Source of the DNA: Chara braunii
Taxonomy: Eukaryota > Streptophyta > Charophyceae > Charales > Characeae
Assembly (NCBI GenBank): GCA_003427395.1
Contig: BFEA01000451.1
Location: forward strand, 799,006-839,003
Reading direction: 5' to 3'
Length of the DNA stretch: 39,998 nucleotides
Shown one piece after another: positions 8,297-18,129 of this stretch. Numbering within the stretch: position 1 is the first letter of the stretch; each line of letters starts with the position of its first letter. The position numbers and the translations under genes are program-made. The notes beneath the pieces are model-generated. The model did not search any database. It was not told the DNA's origin and worked only from the letters and a program-made list of their open reading frames with translations.

Positions 8297-9214
8297 TGCG
8301 AGGATCTGCATCCTCGGCAGGCCTAAGGGGCCCCGGTTACAGTGGTGCCCGCCCTAAGTGAAGGCAGGCCTAACATTTCACAAGAGGCCTTTGACTGTCA
8401 ATTTCATATCTGGGGTACAGGCAGAAGCAACGCGCCAGTTGGTTAAGAGAAACACAGGCCGAGCAACAAAGACATTTCCACGGCCTACCGGGCCTTTCCA
8501 AAGAATGCAGGCCTTGGGCGTGAATCACAGCCTCATACACTGACAGTTGGGAGGCCCAACCGAACGAGGCCCCGTAGCTGCAGGGCAAAGGCAGCATCCT
8601 GGGGCCTTCCGGAAGCTTCTGGGCCCAGGCCAGTGCAGCCAGGCTGCGCGAGCAGGCCAGCTCTTTCCATAAAGGAAAGAGCTCTCCCCAGGCAGCCTCA
8701 TTCGGTCACTTGCTGGCTGGCGGCAGCGCTGCTGGAGCGATAGCTCTCGGGCTGGCTGCTGGCATTGGGAGCAAGAGGCTGCGCACGTGCGGTCGTGTGG
8801 TGAAGCAGGGCGCTGCTGAGGGCAGCGCCATAGCCAGCCTTCATAGCGGGCTGGGCTTGGATGTACAGTGAGGCGCAGGGGTGGTCTTCGGGTGTAAGGG
8901 AGGACATGCGTGGGTGTAAAGTCAGGGAAGGGNGAAGGATGATGATGATGATGATGTGAGGGCACATACCTTGTATTGGCGGTGGTCTGCATTTGGGCGA
9001 CATCTTCAAGTACTTCGGATTGCCGCTGATGTCAACAGTTGCATTGTCTATTAGTAGGCTGATCATAGCTGTGTAGGAGTAGGCTGGGCGCTGAGCGCCA
9101 AGTAGGAGTGTGAAGGGACTGGACTCTTGTGTTGTGGTGGAGAGAGAAGCTCTCCTTGACATTGGTTTTCAGTAATCTGGAATTTGTCATCTCGCTGTTG
9201 CTTATTTTCCTTGC

Positions 9215-9215
<1 letters not shown>
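8297..9215 (+). repeat. Family C 3' LTR (919 bp)
   Basis: The LTR starts TGCGAGGAT after the polypurine tract and ends CCTTGCA. Its reverse complement matches 36868-37765 and the split LTR 12384-12553 plus 25883-26659 in order along the whole length. A 10-bp inverted repeat at 8659-8683 has ATAAA as its loop and is a likely TATA region. One N is at 8933. A GAT microsatellite lies near 8936-8957. The LTR runs directly into an AAT microsatellite. Confidence 0.85.

Positions 9216-9262
<47 letters not shown>
9216..9262. repeat. (AAT)n microsatellite
   Basis: About 15 ATA/AAT trinucleotide units follow the family C LTR without a gap. The LTR may have landed in or beside an existing microsatellite. 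Confidence 0.9.
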
Positions 9263-9263
<1 letters not shown>

Positions 9264-10529
9264 TATTAAAAAAGAAAAAAGAAAGGGTGACGGCCTTGAG
9301 GTATCATCATTGAGCTGGCCAGTCCCAGGTAATTCAGAAGTATTTCATTCCCTTCATCTGGATGATCTGGTTGCATCTGGATTCAGACTCAGGTCTGTAA
9401 TTCAACTGCTCATGGGTGTATCAACAGAGCTATACCCACTGGAGTTTATTGTTGGGATATTGTTGAACCCACACTGATAGCTCAAAGAATTTCAGTAGCC
9501 GATAGATCTTTTTTACACAGCACTCCTGCAATAGGCAGCAGAAGGAGCAAGGAGATGGGATATGAACGAGAAGACAGGGCGAACAAATACAGAGCAGAGT
9601 CACACAGAGGTATGAGTCAGACACAGGAAGTCCCGGATGTGAACGGTAAAATATCCCATCTCTTACTAGCATGAAAGTTGCCGGAATTTGTGAAAACCAC
9701 ATGCTAGTGCTGGAGAAAGCGACCCTGTGCCGCGTTTCAGCCAGTCACCATCCAGCACTCATCAGTGGCCAGATGTCGCGAAGGCAACCCTTTTTTTTTT
9801 TTCTCTGCCCACTTTTACATACTTCCAATTTTGTGCATTCGAAGAACATAAAATTGAAAAGAAAAGGGCACGGGATCTTCAATAACAGTTCTCTCTTTAT
9901 CATTCTTGCATGGAAAAAGCAGGACGCGCACGCACCCTTTTGCAAGTCGAACAGACAGAGATTTATAAAACAACCGCCGAGGACGGTACCTGTTCGTTGG
10001 TTTGGACGGTTGAGCAATGTCACAATGCCGGTGGGGGAAGATGCACTGCCTTTGTGATGCCACCGTACTTGGCGTTTACACCTTGTGTATATATTAATGT
10101 GCTGCTGTTGGGTCGACCACGGCACATGGCAGTGGGCACGTGCATACTTTTTTTTTTCTTTTCAGTTATGCTTTGACAAAAGTTCACAAAACACAATTTG
10201 TTTTTGCTGAGGCCAAAGGCCACAAACACTGCCCATGCGACCTGCTGTCTGAGGCCTTCTGCATGTAAGACTTCAATGGCCATGGTGACTCGTCAAGACC
10301 CTCCCAATGAGCACATCACCAGGGGACATGACAATCACACCCAAAAAGAAAAGAAAGGAACAAAAATCAACATTTGCAATCACTATCATGATGACCCTAA
10401 AAGTACCATCTTGGTTGGCATTCCAGCAACCAGAGGGGGGGGGGCGCAAGTTGGAGGGGGGAAGCAAGGAGGGGTGCAGGGTCGAGGGCAAGTGGAGTCC
10501 AATAAAGTAAAATGACATGCTAGATTTGA

Positions 10530-10582
10530 GACAAACACACACACACACACACCCACGCACACACACAAGCACACACACACAC
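10530..10582. repeat. Interrupted (CA)n microsatellite
   Basis: ACAC dinucleotide runs are broken by CCACG and AAG. It is typical eukaryotic simple sequence. Confidence 0.9.
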
Positions 10583-10958
10583 TTACACAGAAAAGAAAAA
10601 GGGAAAAGGAAAATAAGGCAAGCAAATACCTAGCTGAAAGGTTGCCTGCCTTAGATACATCCCTGATGGCATACTCAAACTAGCACTTTCCTGGATGCGT
10701 CTGACCAGAATTACAGTCTGACCAGGATGTATCTGACCACAATTACGTTCAGAACTCAATCGAACAAGTCTAGTGCGGGCTGAAGGGGGTTTCCAACTTT
10801 CCACACAGACGGCCTGGCACCTGACATGTGCCCTCACATGCATTCGCCGTTCAAATTGTAGCAACCTCAGCTGTGAGATGACAGAAAATGATTTTACTGA
10901 AGTAGTGGTTGAATTCGAAATTTCACCACCTGCAGCGTGGTGGATTCATTGAAGACTA

Positions 10959-11423
10959 TTAACAGATATCTTTCAATACGTTTTTTGTTTTTTTTTTCCC
11001 CTTTAACAAGAAAACATCATTGCGATCGACACGATCATGAAGACGACTAGAATAATCTTCGGAATTGAGGTCTAGCACTGTTGATGGCTCCTTTAAATCC
11101 TTTCCGTTGGCAGGGAACGTCGCCTGGAACACGTCCCCATTTGCATCGATTAAACCACCAGTACCTTTCCCCATTTGAGAATCAAATACGCGCTGGTATA
11201 TTCGGACGCCAAACGGGATCAGACCACCATTGATAAATTTCATCGGCGGCCCGCTTTCCGTTTCGGGCCGCCTCTCTTTTTTGCCCGTGGCCGATACATG
11301 GGAAAGGTACTGGTAGATACTGGTCATAGATAATCCAGGTCGACGGTCAGTATCTCTTAATCCGTGCAAATGGCACGTCACCCCTGCTGCTGGCCAGGAC
11401 TGCTTTGCCACACCCGTAACCAA
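10959..11423 (-). CDS. Unrecognised open frame, possible exon
   Basis: This minus-strand frame of about 154 codons has ordinary amino-acid composition (FINGGLIPFGVRIYQRVF, GGLIDANGDVFQATF). I do not recognise a family. It has no retroelement motif and no low-complexity bias, unlike most chance frames here. The start codon is not supported by anything. The 3' end runs into a Lys-rich stretch made by a poly-T tract on the plus strand. It could be a host exon or chance. Confidence 0.25.
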   Translation of the reverse strand: MVTGVAKQSWPAAGVTCHLHGLRDTDRRPGLSMTSIYQYLSHVSATGKKERRPETESGPPMKFINGGLIPFGVRIYQRVFDSQMGKGTGGLIDANGDVFQATFPANGKDLKEPSTVLDLNSEDYSSRLHDRVDRNDVFLLKGKKKTKNVLKDIC

Positions 11424-12383
11424 AGCATTATATCTCAGGTGCCTGCTGAGACAGTGAGAAGTACAAAAAAAAAGAAAGAAAGAAAAAGAACACTAGAGGA
11501 GATCTGATTCCTGACGAACTGGCTGATGACTGGATGAGCAGATATAGACCCTCTCTCACATACCCTAGCTCAACGGGAACTGAGATGGTGGGCTTTCAGT
11601 GTCATTGGGGTAAGGCCCACAACCGAAACTGGGTAATGGTCCCAGTGCCAGTGACAATTTTGTTTCCGGGTTGTTTGTAAGGAATTCCAGGCCTCATGGT
11701 TTCTCATGATAATGGACTTCCTTGCTTTTTCGGAGTTTTCCCAAAGAAAAAAAGAAAAAAGATGCTGGACTCTCAGGGCAAGGTCGCTTCATTGTCATCT
11801 ATGCATCCATGTAGGTGGGCCATGTAATCTGAAAGAACACTGTGGTTGGTTCGTCAGTCGTCACGTCCACTCTGTTGCAGTTTTCTTTTCATTCGCGTTT
11901 CCGTTTCATCATAGATATAGCTGATCCATTCGGACAGCCCATGATCTAACGGCCTCAAGATAAAGAGCTGCCTCATTTTTGTTTGCATCTGGGATGTCGC
12001 ACGATCCCAAACCAAAACCAAACCTCCACAAGTGGGGCATGGGCCCTGGTATTTAGAATTTACTATTTACTATTTACTGTTTTCAATGTTTTTCAAGTTT
12101 TTTCTTTTTTTTCCCCGTCTGAAGTGGGTTATTCCGTAGGAATACGATACTATCACGATATGACCCACGCTCTGTCTGTCAACGATCACATGCTTGGCAT
12201 TTGCTTGTGCCATTTAGCCACAAGGCAGGTTCTGTCCCTGTCACGGTATTTACAATCTTTTTTCTGTTTTTTGTTTTCTGAAAACAGGGCGATATAGCCC
12301 TGGTAAAACCTTCTTTTTTTTTTTTTTTCAACTGACCCCCGGGTGGTTGCTAGAGGGGGACAATATGGTCCTCGCAAAAATCT

Positions 12384-12553
12384 TGCAAGGAAAATGAGCA
12401 ATAGCGAGATGACAATGTCCAGAATGCACAATCACATTGAAGGCCAGATAGTATCACAGTGTCCAGAAAGCAGAAATGCACCAATATAACACCAATGAAG
12501 AATCGTAACACTGAAAACCAATGTCAATGACAGCTTGCTCTCGCCACCACCAA
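12384..12553 (-). repeat. Family C solo LTR, part 1 (with TSD ATCT)
   Basis: The plus strand starts TGCAAGGAAAATGAGC, the reverse complement of the family C LTR 3' end. It matches the same part of 36868-37050. It is cut at 12553 by the family B insertion and resumes at 25883. The base pairs outside the LTR read ATCT on the left (12380-12383) and ATCT on the right (26660-26663), a 4-bp target duplication. No PBS or internal sequence adjoins it, so it is a solo LTR. Confidence 0.8.
12549..12553. other. Target-site duplication ACCAA, left
   Basis: The five bases before the family B 5' LTR are ACCAA, the same as 25878-25882 just after its 3' LTR. A 5-bp duplication is normal for Ty3/gypsy integrase. 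It proves that 12554-25877 entered, or was bounded, as one unit. Confidence 0.85.
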
Positions 12554-12845
12554 TGTAGCGGTACCCTTCCGGCCCGGCAGTGAGGCCGGACCTGTTTCAG
12601 GCCGTCGGCCTGACCCCGGTCCGGTGCCGGGTTACTCCGGCCTGGACCAAGGCCGCTATATCTTTCCGGCCTAGGCCCAGGCCGGGTTGGTCACTCATTC
12701 AGTTGTTCATTCATTCGGTGGTTCATTCTTTGATAGAGCCGGACTGGACCTTCACTCAGCTGCTGCTTCTCGTGTGTGTCCATCTCCTCTCTCTCTCTCT
12801 CTCTCTCTCACCATCTCGGCACGTGCCATCCGCACGTGCGTCACA
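12554..12845 (+). repeat. Family B 5' LTR
   Basis: The LTR is 292 bp with TGTAGCGG at the start and GCGTCACA at the end. It is rich in GGCC palindromes, with a TATATCT at about 12656 as a possible TATA box, and includes a CT microsatellite at 12787-12810. It is followed by one base and the PBS. It matches 25537-25877. Confidence 0.9.
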
Positions 12846-12846
12846 T

Positions 12847-12861
12847 TGGTATCGGAGCAGG
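12847..12861 (+). promoter_or_regulatory. Primer-binding site, initiator-Met-like
   Basis: TGGTATCGGAGCAGG starts one base after the 5' LTR. The common plant initiator-Met PBS is TGGTATCAGAGC, so this differs by one base in the first twelve. The family C PBS has the same G, which suggests the primer tRNA in this organism differs at that position. Confidence 0.85.
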
Positions 12862-12949
12862 TTTTGAACCTCTGCTCCCTCCCTCCCTCCCTCTCTCTCT
12901 ATCCCGCCATCACGGATAGCTATCTCCAAGCTCGTTTTTGCAGCTGCAC

Positions 12950-12976
12950 ATGGTCCGCCAACGCGACCAGGTACGT
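12950..12976 (+). promoter_or_regulatory. Possible seven-codon mini-exon and 5' splice site
   Basis: The first ATG after the PBS (12950) opens seven codons that end in CAG, followed by GTACGT at 12971, a good 5' splice site in phase 0. If used, splicing would remove the rRNA-containing leader and join to an acceptor near gag. This is inference from the sequence only. Confidence 0.3.
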
Positions 12977-13090
12977 TCTTCATCCAAGCTGGCGCCTTTC
13001 TCCTCGGCAACCCCCACGACGGCGCTNCTCCAGATGCTGCGGTCATCCTACCCGCCGCCGACGCCGACCTGCTACCACGTGTACCGTGGC

Positions 13091-13258
13091 TTGTCCTTCG
13101 CCCGTCGCTCCTACAGATTGAATGGCCCGTGAAGTGTTGGCAGAGCCGCCATTTCAGCGGGTAGCAGCCGCGCTGTGAGAGGTTCATCGAACCTTATCAG
13201 TGGAGGAAGGAGAAGCCATAACAAGGTTTCCACAGGTGAACCTGCGGAAGGATCATTG
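13091..13258 (+). rRNA. 18S rRNA 3'-terminal fragment (diverged)
   Basis: It begins near TTGTCCTTCGCCCGTCGCTCC, the conserved decoding-site strand and base of helix 44. It continues through GATTGAATGG and GAACCTTATCA. It ends with helix 45, the AGGTGAACCTGCGGAAGG block and GGATCATTG, the last bases of eukaryotic 18S. Compared with the usual sequence from memory, about one base in ten differs in the most invariant final 70 nt, mainly by transitions. One change breaks a helix 45 pair. The upper part of helix 44 is variable as expected. No upstream 18S is present, so this is a fragment and not a working gene. Confidence 0.9.
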
Positions 13259-13519
13259 ACACGTGGACGGCCGACTTCCTGACACGTCAGCGCCTCCTTC
13301 CCCCTCTGGCTCCCCTCTTTCCCCCCTCTTTTCCCCCCAGGTTCCGCTGCCATCTCCCAATCTCTCCCATTGCTTCCCACCCAGTTCCCCCCCCTTCTCC
13401 CACCGCGCAACCCCCACCCCCCAACTCCCTCCCTCCCCCCCAACTCCAATCCCTCACCCCCGATTCCTCGACTCCCCCTCCTTAGACCCCCGATCCCGAC
13501 TCTCCCCCGCTACTCCGCT
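13259..13519 (+). other. C-rich spacer after 18S fragment
   Basis: The sequence is strongly C-rich on the plus strand, with runs of CCCCC and few purines. It starts exactly where ITS1 would start after 18S, so it may be ITS-derived, but I cannot recognise ITS structure. Long proline-rich frames here are a composition effect. Confidence 0.5.
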
Positions 13520-14371
13520 NNNNNNNNNNNNNNNNNNNNNNNNNNNNNNNNNNNNNNNNNNNNNNNNNNNNNNNNNNNNNNNNNNNNNNNNNNNNNNNNN
13601 NNNNNNNNNNNNNNNNNNNNNNNNNNNNNNNNNNNNNNNNNNNNNNNNNNNNNNNNNNNNNNNNNNNNNNNNNNNNNNNNNNNNNNNNNNNNNNNNNNNN
13701 NNNNNNNNNNNNNNNNNNNNNNNNNNNNNNNNNNNNNNNNNNNNNNNNNNNNNNNNNNNNNNNNNNNNNNNNNNNNNNNNNNNNNNNNNNNNNNNNNNNN
13801 NNNNNNNNNNNNNNNNNNNNNNNNNNNNNNNNNNNNNNNNNNNNNNNNNNNNNNNNNNNNNNNNNNNNNNNNNNNNNNNNNNNNNNNNNNNNNNNNNNNN
13901 NNNNNNNNNNNNNNNNNNNNNNNNNNNNNNNNNNNNNNNNNNNNNNNNNNNNNNNNNNNNNNNNNNNNNNNNNNNNNNNNNNNNNNNNNNNNNNNNNNNN
14001 NNNNNNNNNNNNNNNNNNNNNNNNNNNNNNNNNNNNNNNNNNNNNNNNNNNNNNNNNNNNNNNNNNNNNNNNNNNNNNNNNNNNNNNNNNNNNNNNNNNN
14101 NNNNNNNNNNNNNNNNNNNNNNNNNNNNNNNNNNNNNNNNNNNNNNNNNNNNNNNNNNNNNNNNNNNNNNNNNNNNNNNNNNNNNNNNNNNNNNNNNNNN
14201 NNNNNNNNNNNNNNNNNNNNNNNNNNNNNNNNNNNNNNNNNNNNNNNNNNNNNNNNNNNNNNNNNNNNNNNNNNNNNNNNNNNNNNNNNNNNNNNNNNNN
14301 NNNNNNNNNNNNNNNNNNNNNNNNNNNNNNNNNNNNNNNNNNNNNNNNNNNNNNNNNNNNNNNNNNNNNNN
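13520..14371. other. Assembly gap (852 N)
   Basis: An unbroken run of N lies between two C-rich stretches. Any 5.8S sequence would have to lie here or be missing, since none is visible on either side. The gap length may be an estimate. Confidence 0.95.
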
Positions 14372-14790
14372 CGCTTCCGCTCCCGTCCCCCCACTACGAC
14401 CCCTCCCCCCCTCCCACCGCACAAATTCTCCCCCTCGATCCCATTGCCCTCCAATCCCGGTCTCCACCTCACCAAACCCCGCACTTCGATCTCCCCCCAT
14501 CCCCCTACTCTCGATTGCCATCCCACCTCCCCCACACCTGATCCCGACCGTGTTCTTACCTGATCCCGCTACTTGCCCGATCCAGCTACCCGCCCGATCC
14601 CGCTACCCGCCCGATCCCGCTACCGTGCGTTCCCCCCCCCGACACCAAAACCTCCCCCCCAACCCCAGCCCCGCCCTACCACGATCCCCCTTGCGCGCAC
14701 GTGCGCGCAACTGTGCTGCCTCCCCCGCTTTGATGTCCCCCCACTTCGGCCCCCTGTTCCCTTTGCTTCCTGCCTGCGTGCACGCCCGGA
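14372..14790 (+). repeat. C-rich spacer with 17-bp tandem repeat
   Basis: The C-rich sequence continues after the gap. About four copies of a 17-bp unit (CCCGATCCCGCTACCCG and variants) lie at 14560-14624. No gene is visible. It ends where 28S similarity begins. Confidence 0.6.
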
Positions 14791-15045
14791 CCTTGGCGGG
14801 AGCGGCGAACCTGCTAGAAGATAACGCAGGTGTCCTGAGATGAGCTCAACAAGAACAGAGATCTCCTGCGGAGCAAAAGCGCAAAAGCTCATTTGATTTT
14901 GAATTCCAGTACGAATACAAACTGTGAGAGGTTCACCTATCGATCCTCTAGCGTTTCAGGACTTCAAGCTAGAGGTGGCTTGTGGCAATCAAGTGTTCAC
15001 AGCAACGCTGCTTGTTGCTCCCCCGACATTCGCGGTGCTGCCATC
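14791..15045 (+). rRNA. 28S rRNA fragment (domain V region, diverged, with deletion)
   Basis: The match to the 3' part of nuclear 28S starts near TTGGCGGGAGCGGC. It runs through AGATAACGCAGGTGTCC, GATGAGCTCAAC, CAGTACGAATACAAAC and CCTATCGATCC to the GGCTTGTGGCA and AGTGTTCACAGCAACG blocks. About 13% of positions differ from the usual sequence recalled from memory. Between CTAGAGGTG and GCTTGTGGC (about 14976) a segment of roughly 25-30 nt is absent. In intact 28S this holds part of the peptidyl-transferase loop (ACAGGGATAAC), so the fragment cannot be functional. Weak similarity may run on to about 15183 across an inserted CAT-rich run. Confidence 0.88.
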
Positions 15046-15697
15046 TTCAGGGGCCATCATCATCATTATCATCATCGTCGCCATTGTCGACATCACCATT
15101 GCCACGGCTTCTTACCTTCATTGTGCGTATTCCATCCGGCGACCTCATCATTCCACCGGGGAAACGATGGAGAAGACCCTTTAGGGGTATGATCAAGACC
15201 TTCCTCGACTAGGAGGAAGGACATCTATTGCTCCCGGCCGACCGGGAGTGCGGTATTGTCAATCTCTACCTCTTACTAATTCCCTCCCTTCCTCCCGCCG
15301 ATCTCTCTCAAAGATCTCATCTTTTCCCTCTTCTTCTATCTTCTCTCCATTTCCCCTTTCCTCCTCTCACCCAATTGGTCGCATCATCTAAAATTCCTAA
15401 CGCGCGCGGCGCGTATATCCTCTTTTTTTCTTGTTTGACAATGTCGTCCATCCCCCGCCGTCCATCCCCCTCTACGGAACATCGACCTAATTCGATAGGA
15501 TTAATCTTCGTTCACTCTTCTTCCAACGCCGTGAACAGAGTTAATTCCGGCATGTTTGTTCAAAAGTTATGTGAAATTCTTTATTATATCAAATTCTTTT
15601 CGTAAATTAGTTTAAATTTTTATTTAATTCAGAAATTCGTGAAATAAATTTCGGAATTTACTAAATCTAATCCTTCTGACGTCCACTCTACATCCAC
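15046..15697. other. Leader segment: CAT repeat, then AT-rich DNA
   Basis: A CATCAT-rich run at 15055-15110 is followed by sequence with possible faint 28S similarity. From about 15540 it becomes AT-rich, with repeated GAAATTC and AAATTC motifs. The same motif type resumes at 17265-17700 on the other side of the LINE, so the LINE interrupts one AT-rich tract. No gene is recognised. Confidence 0.5.
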
Positions 15698-17265
15698 TTT
15701 TTTTTTTTTTTTTTCCTGAATGACTGTCAGTTTATTATAAGGGCCCAGTGCCCAAGGCGTCACAAAGATCACATATGGGATGTCAATCAACAGGGGCCAA
15801 CAGGCCTCGGTCCCACTCCCTGAACCAAGCCCTACCCCTGCAGCTCAATCAAGGACCAGCTATACTAAGCAGGAGACAAAAAATTGCCAGCAAAGTCCGA
15901 ACAGAGGTCACCAAAATGGACAGAAGCCGTCAGACCATCAACGTAAACAAGCTTGTCACATGCAGCCCAATGCCTACTAAACCATCGTATTCCTGCAGAA
16001 ACGGACACAACTTTGTTGCCTCGCCTATGCCAATCCAGGAGAATAACGTGGCGCAACTCAGCCAAAACAGCTCCAGTCAGACCTTGGGCAGACAAGCGTT
16101 TGCCTTCACGGACCACAACGTTACGCAACTTCCAGATATTCCAGAGAATGACCGCTCGAGTTGCCTCGAAAACATAGGCTCTGTTCCAGCTGAAGCGTAG
16201 CAGAGCCCATGAGAATAGAAGTATCAGACCACAAGTCGCCCCGCTCCAAGGGCATAGCATGACAAGATCTCCACCAATCCCAAAAAGAGGATGAAGTGTC
16301 ACAAGATATCCACAGGTGACGGAGGTCCTCGATGCAATATCCTGCACGACATCTGTCACAAAACGGTTGGCCATTGCGAGCCCTACGATACACCAGGCTA
16401 GCAGTAGGCACCGCACGGTGCAGGTTCAACCATAACAAAGCAGCATGCTTTGGCACAGGTAAGGCTAAAAGCAGCTTCCACACGGCAGCAAAGCGAACAG
16501 GCAAAGCAAACGGAAAAGACCAACCGAAATCAGAGGAATTCCCACTTTTAGATATTTCCCAGTCCATGTCGATCTTAGGCAACATCATAGTGTAAGCAAG
16601 GCGAACCGCGTGCAAATGTATATCTACCGTATCAGCGGGACAACAGGGGTCGTCCCAGCACCAATCTCGCGGATCCACAAACAGTTCATGTGCAGGAGTG
16701 AGAACCTTATAAGGTCGATAAAGCACAGAACCACTAGCAGCACCTTGCGGGGTATCTAACACAGAGACCGGGACCAAACCACACAAATCAGATTCCACGG
16801 GCGCAGCTGATAGCTGCGACAGCGGTTGACCCAATCCAAGGTACCCATCCGAAAGCTCCCAACAAGTCATCTCCCAGCGATCAGATATCGTCGACCTTTC
16901 CAGTCTCCAAAGCCTATCCGGCCGCTGCATCTGCTCGTCCTTCATCCACGCTCCAACAGCCACACGCTTTTCTCGAATGCTCTCCAACCAATGCACGGGG
17001 ATAGCCTGTTGAATCATACACAGGTGTTGTCTCCAATAGTGGAGACCACCAAGAATAGGAACCAACTCTTCCTCCGTTTTCCATGTCCCTGCCACTACAT
17101 CCCAAATATGCACCAGACTAGCAACCCCCCGAACCATCCAAGCATGACCAAAGTTACCAGCTCCAAAGATGCAAAAAGGCAAGACCATCCGGACGCAGAA
17201 TATAGGGGTTCTCAAAGAGATTTTGGGAGAGGAGTCTGTAGTACTCCAGCTTTGGGGGCTTTTCC
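15698..17265 (-). mobile_element. 5'-truncated LINE (non-LTR retrotransposon) with poly(A)
   Basis: On the minus strand an ORF2 C-terminal portion is followed by a non-coding tail and a 17-base poly(A), seen as T at 15698-15714 on the plus strand. A LINE inserted by target-primed reverse transcription keeps its 3' end and often loses its 5' end, as here: no endonuclease or RT core is present. I could not find a convincing target duplication. It lies within the leader of family B. Confidence 0.75.
15865..17265 (-). pseudogene. LINE ORF2 C-terminus with zf-RVT finger
   Basis: Two frames (17269-16121 and 16416-15865) join near 16275 by an indel. The first contains the region that follows RT in plant LINEs and then a zinc-binding segment with FCDRC, YCIEDLRHLWISC, matching the zf-RVT (reverse-transcriptase zinc-binding) pattern of Cys, Cys, His, Cys. 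The second continues with the aromatic block LLFSWALLRFSW and the AVILWNIWKLRNVVV block typical of this family's C-terminal end. The stop is near 15865. Function is lost, since the catalytic RT is absent. Confidence 0.75.
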
Positions 17266-18129
17266 TCATAAAATTCCGAAATTCTGCATTTCGTTTTCAA
17301 ATTCCTTTGGAATTCTTTTGGAAATTCTTTGAAATTCTTTTCAATTTTACAACATGCTGATACAATTTATTAATTTCATCTAAATAATTTTGAAATTCCC
17401 CCCCAATTCAATTTACTTGACTTTCATTAAATTCTTTCTGCCATTTCATCGTAAATTCTGAATTTAGGAAATAGTTTTCTATTTTTATTTCAAATTGCCT
17501 TTGAAATTCTTTTAACCCCGGAAATACGTCAGGGAATTTTTCATTTCAATTCAAAATTTTCCTCCCAACTCGTCTCTAACTCTCCTATCATCTGCCTGAA
17601 CTTTCAAAATTTTTTACGATTATTTTTGAAATCCATTGAATTTTGCTTAGACTTTCTTAAAATTCCGAATTTAAAATAATTTCGGAATTTTATTTTGACT
17701 TCGCGATTGTCTTATGCATGCCTTCCTCTACACCCCACGATGGTATTTGAAAATTTCCCCTCGTCCTCTCGCCTGAATTTGAAAATTCCCCCCCCCTTCC
17801 CCCCTCGATCCAATTTTGAATTTTCTTGATTTGATTCCGGAAGTTCGCTAGATCTCATTTCTACACGCCTTCCGTTCTTGGCCCCTTTTCTGCGTGCAAA
17901 TCTGGCTCCCCGTGACAACCAGCGGCGCGTACTCCAAAACCGCGCCCGAGACGCCCGTGCCGCACACTGACTCGCTCGCTTTGACGCTCCGACCGCTGCC
18001 ATTGAACGTCCCCCTGATCTCCATTCCCCCTTTTCATCGTCTTCATCCCCTGACTCTATGCAAAGTGTTCAGTTAGCGAGTCCCTCCCGCTCCATCAGCG
18101 AAGGCCTTGCATTCCTAGCTCATGACACC
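17266..18129. other. AT-rich leader DNA before family B gag
   Basis: Up to about 17700 this is dominated by A/T with many GAAATTC-like and TTTGAAATTC motifs, probably a degenerate short-period repeat. From 17700 to 18129 it becomes mixed and C-rich. No gene is recognised. Pyrimidine-rich stretches followed by CAG near 18075 and 18162 could serve as splice acceptors for the donor at 12971. Confidence 0.5.

Larger units (their letters stand above)
9263..12383. other. Gene-poor interval with microsatellites
   Basis: I recognise no domain here apart from one unassigned open frame at 10959-11423. Short simple repeats are frequent: poly-T at 9789-9802, CA repeats at 10530-10582, and several A/G- or T-rich runs. 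Base composition is more balanced than in the LTR regions. It may be old intergenic DNA or intron of a host gene. Confidence 0.5.

Noticed and set aside
13263-14843. Long proline-rich open frames across the N gap on both strands
   Set aside because: They exist only because N and C-rich DNA contain no stop codons; no domain is present and rRNA fragments flank the region.
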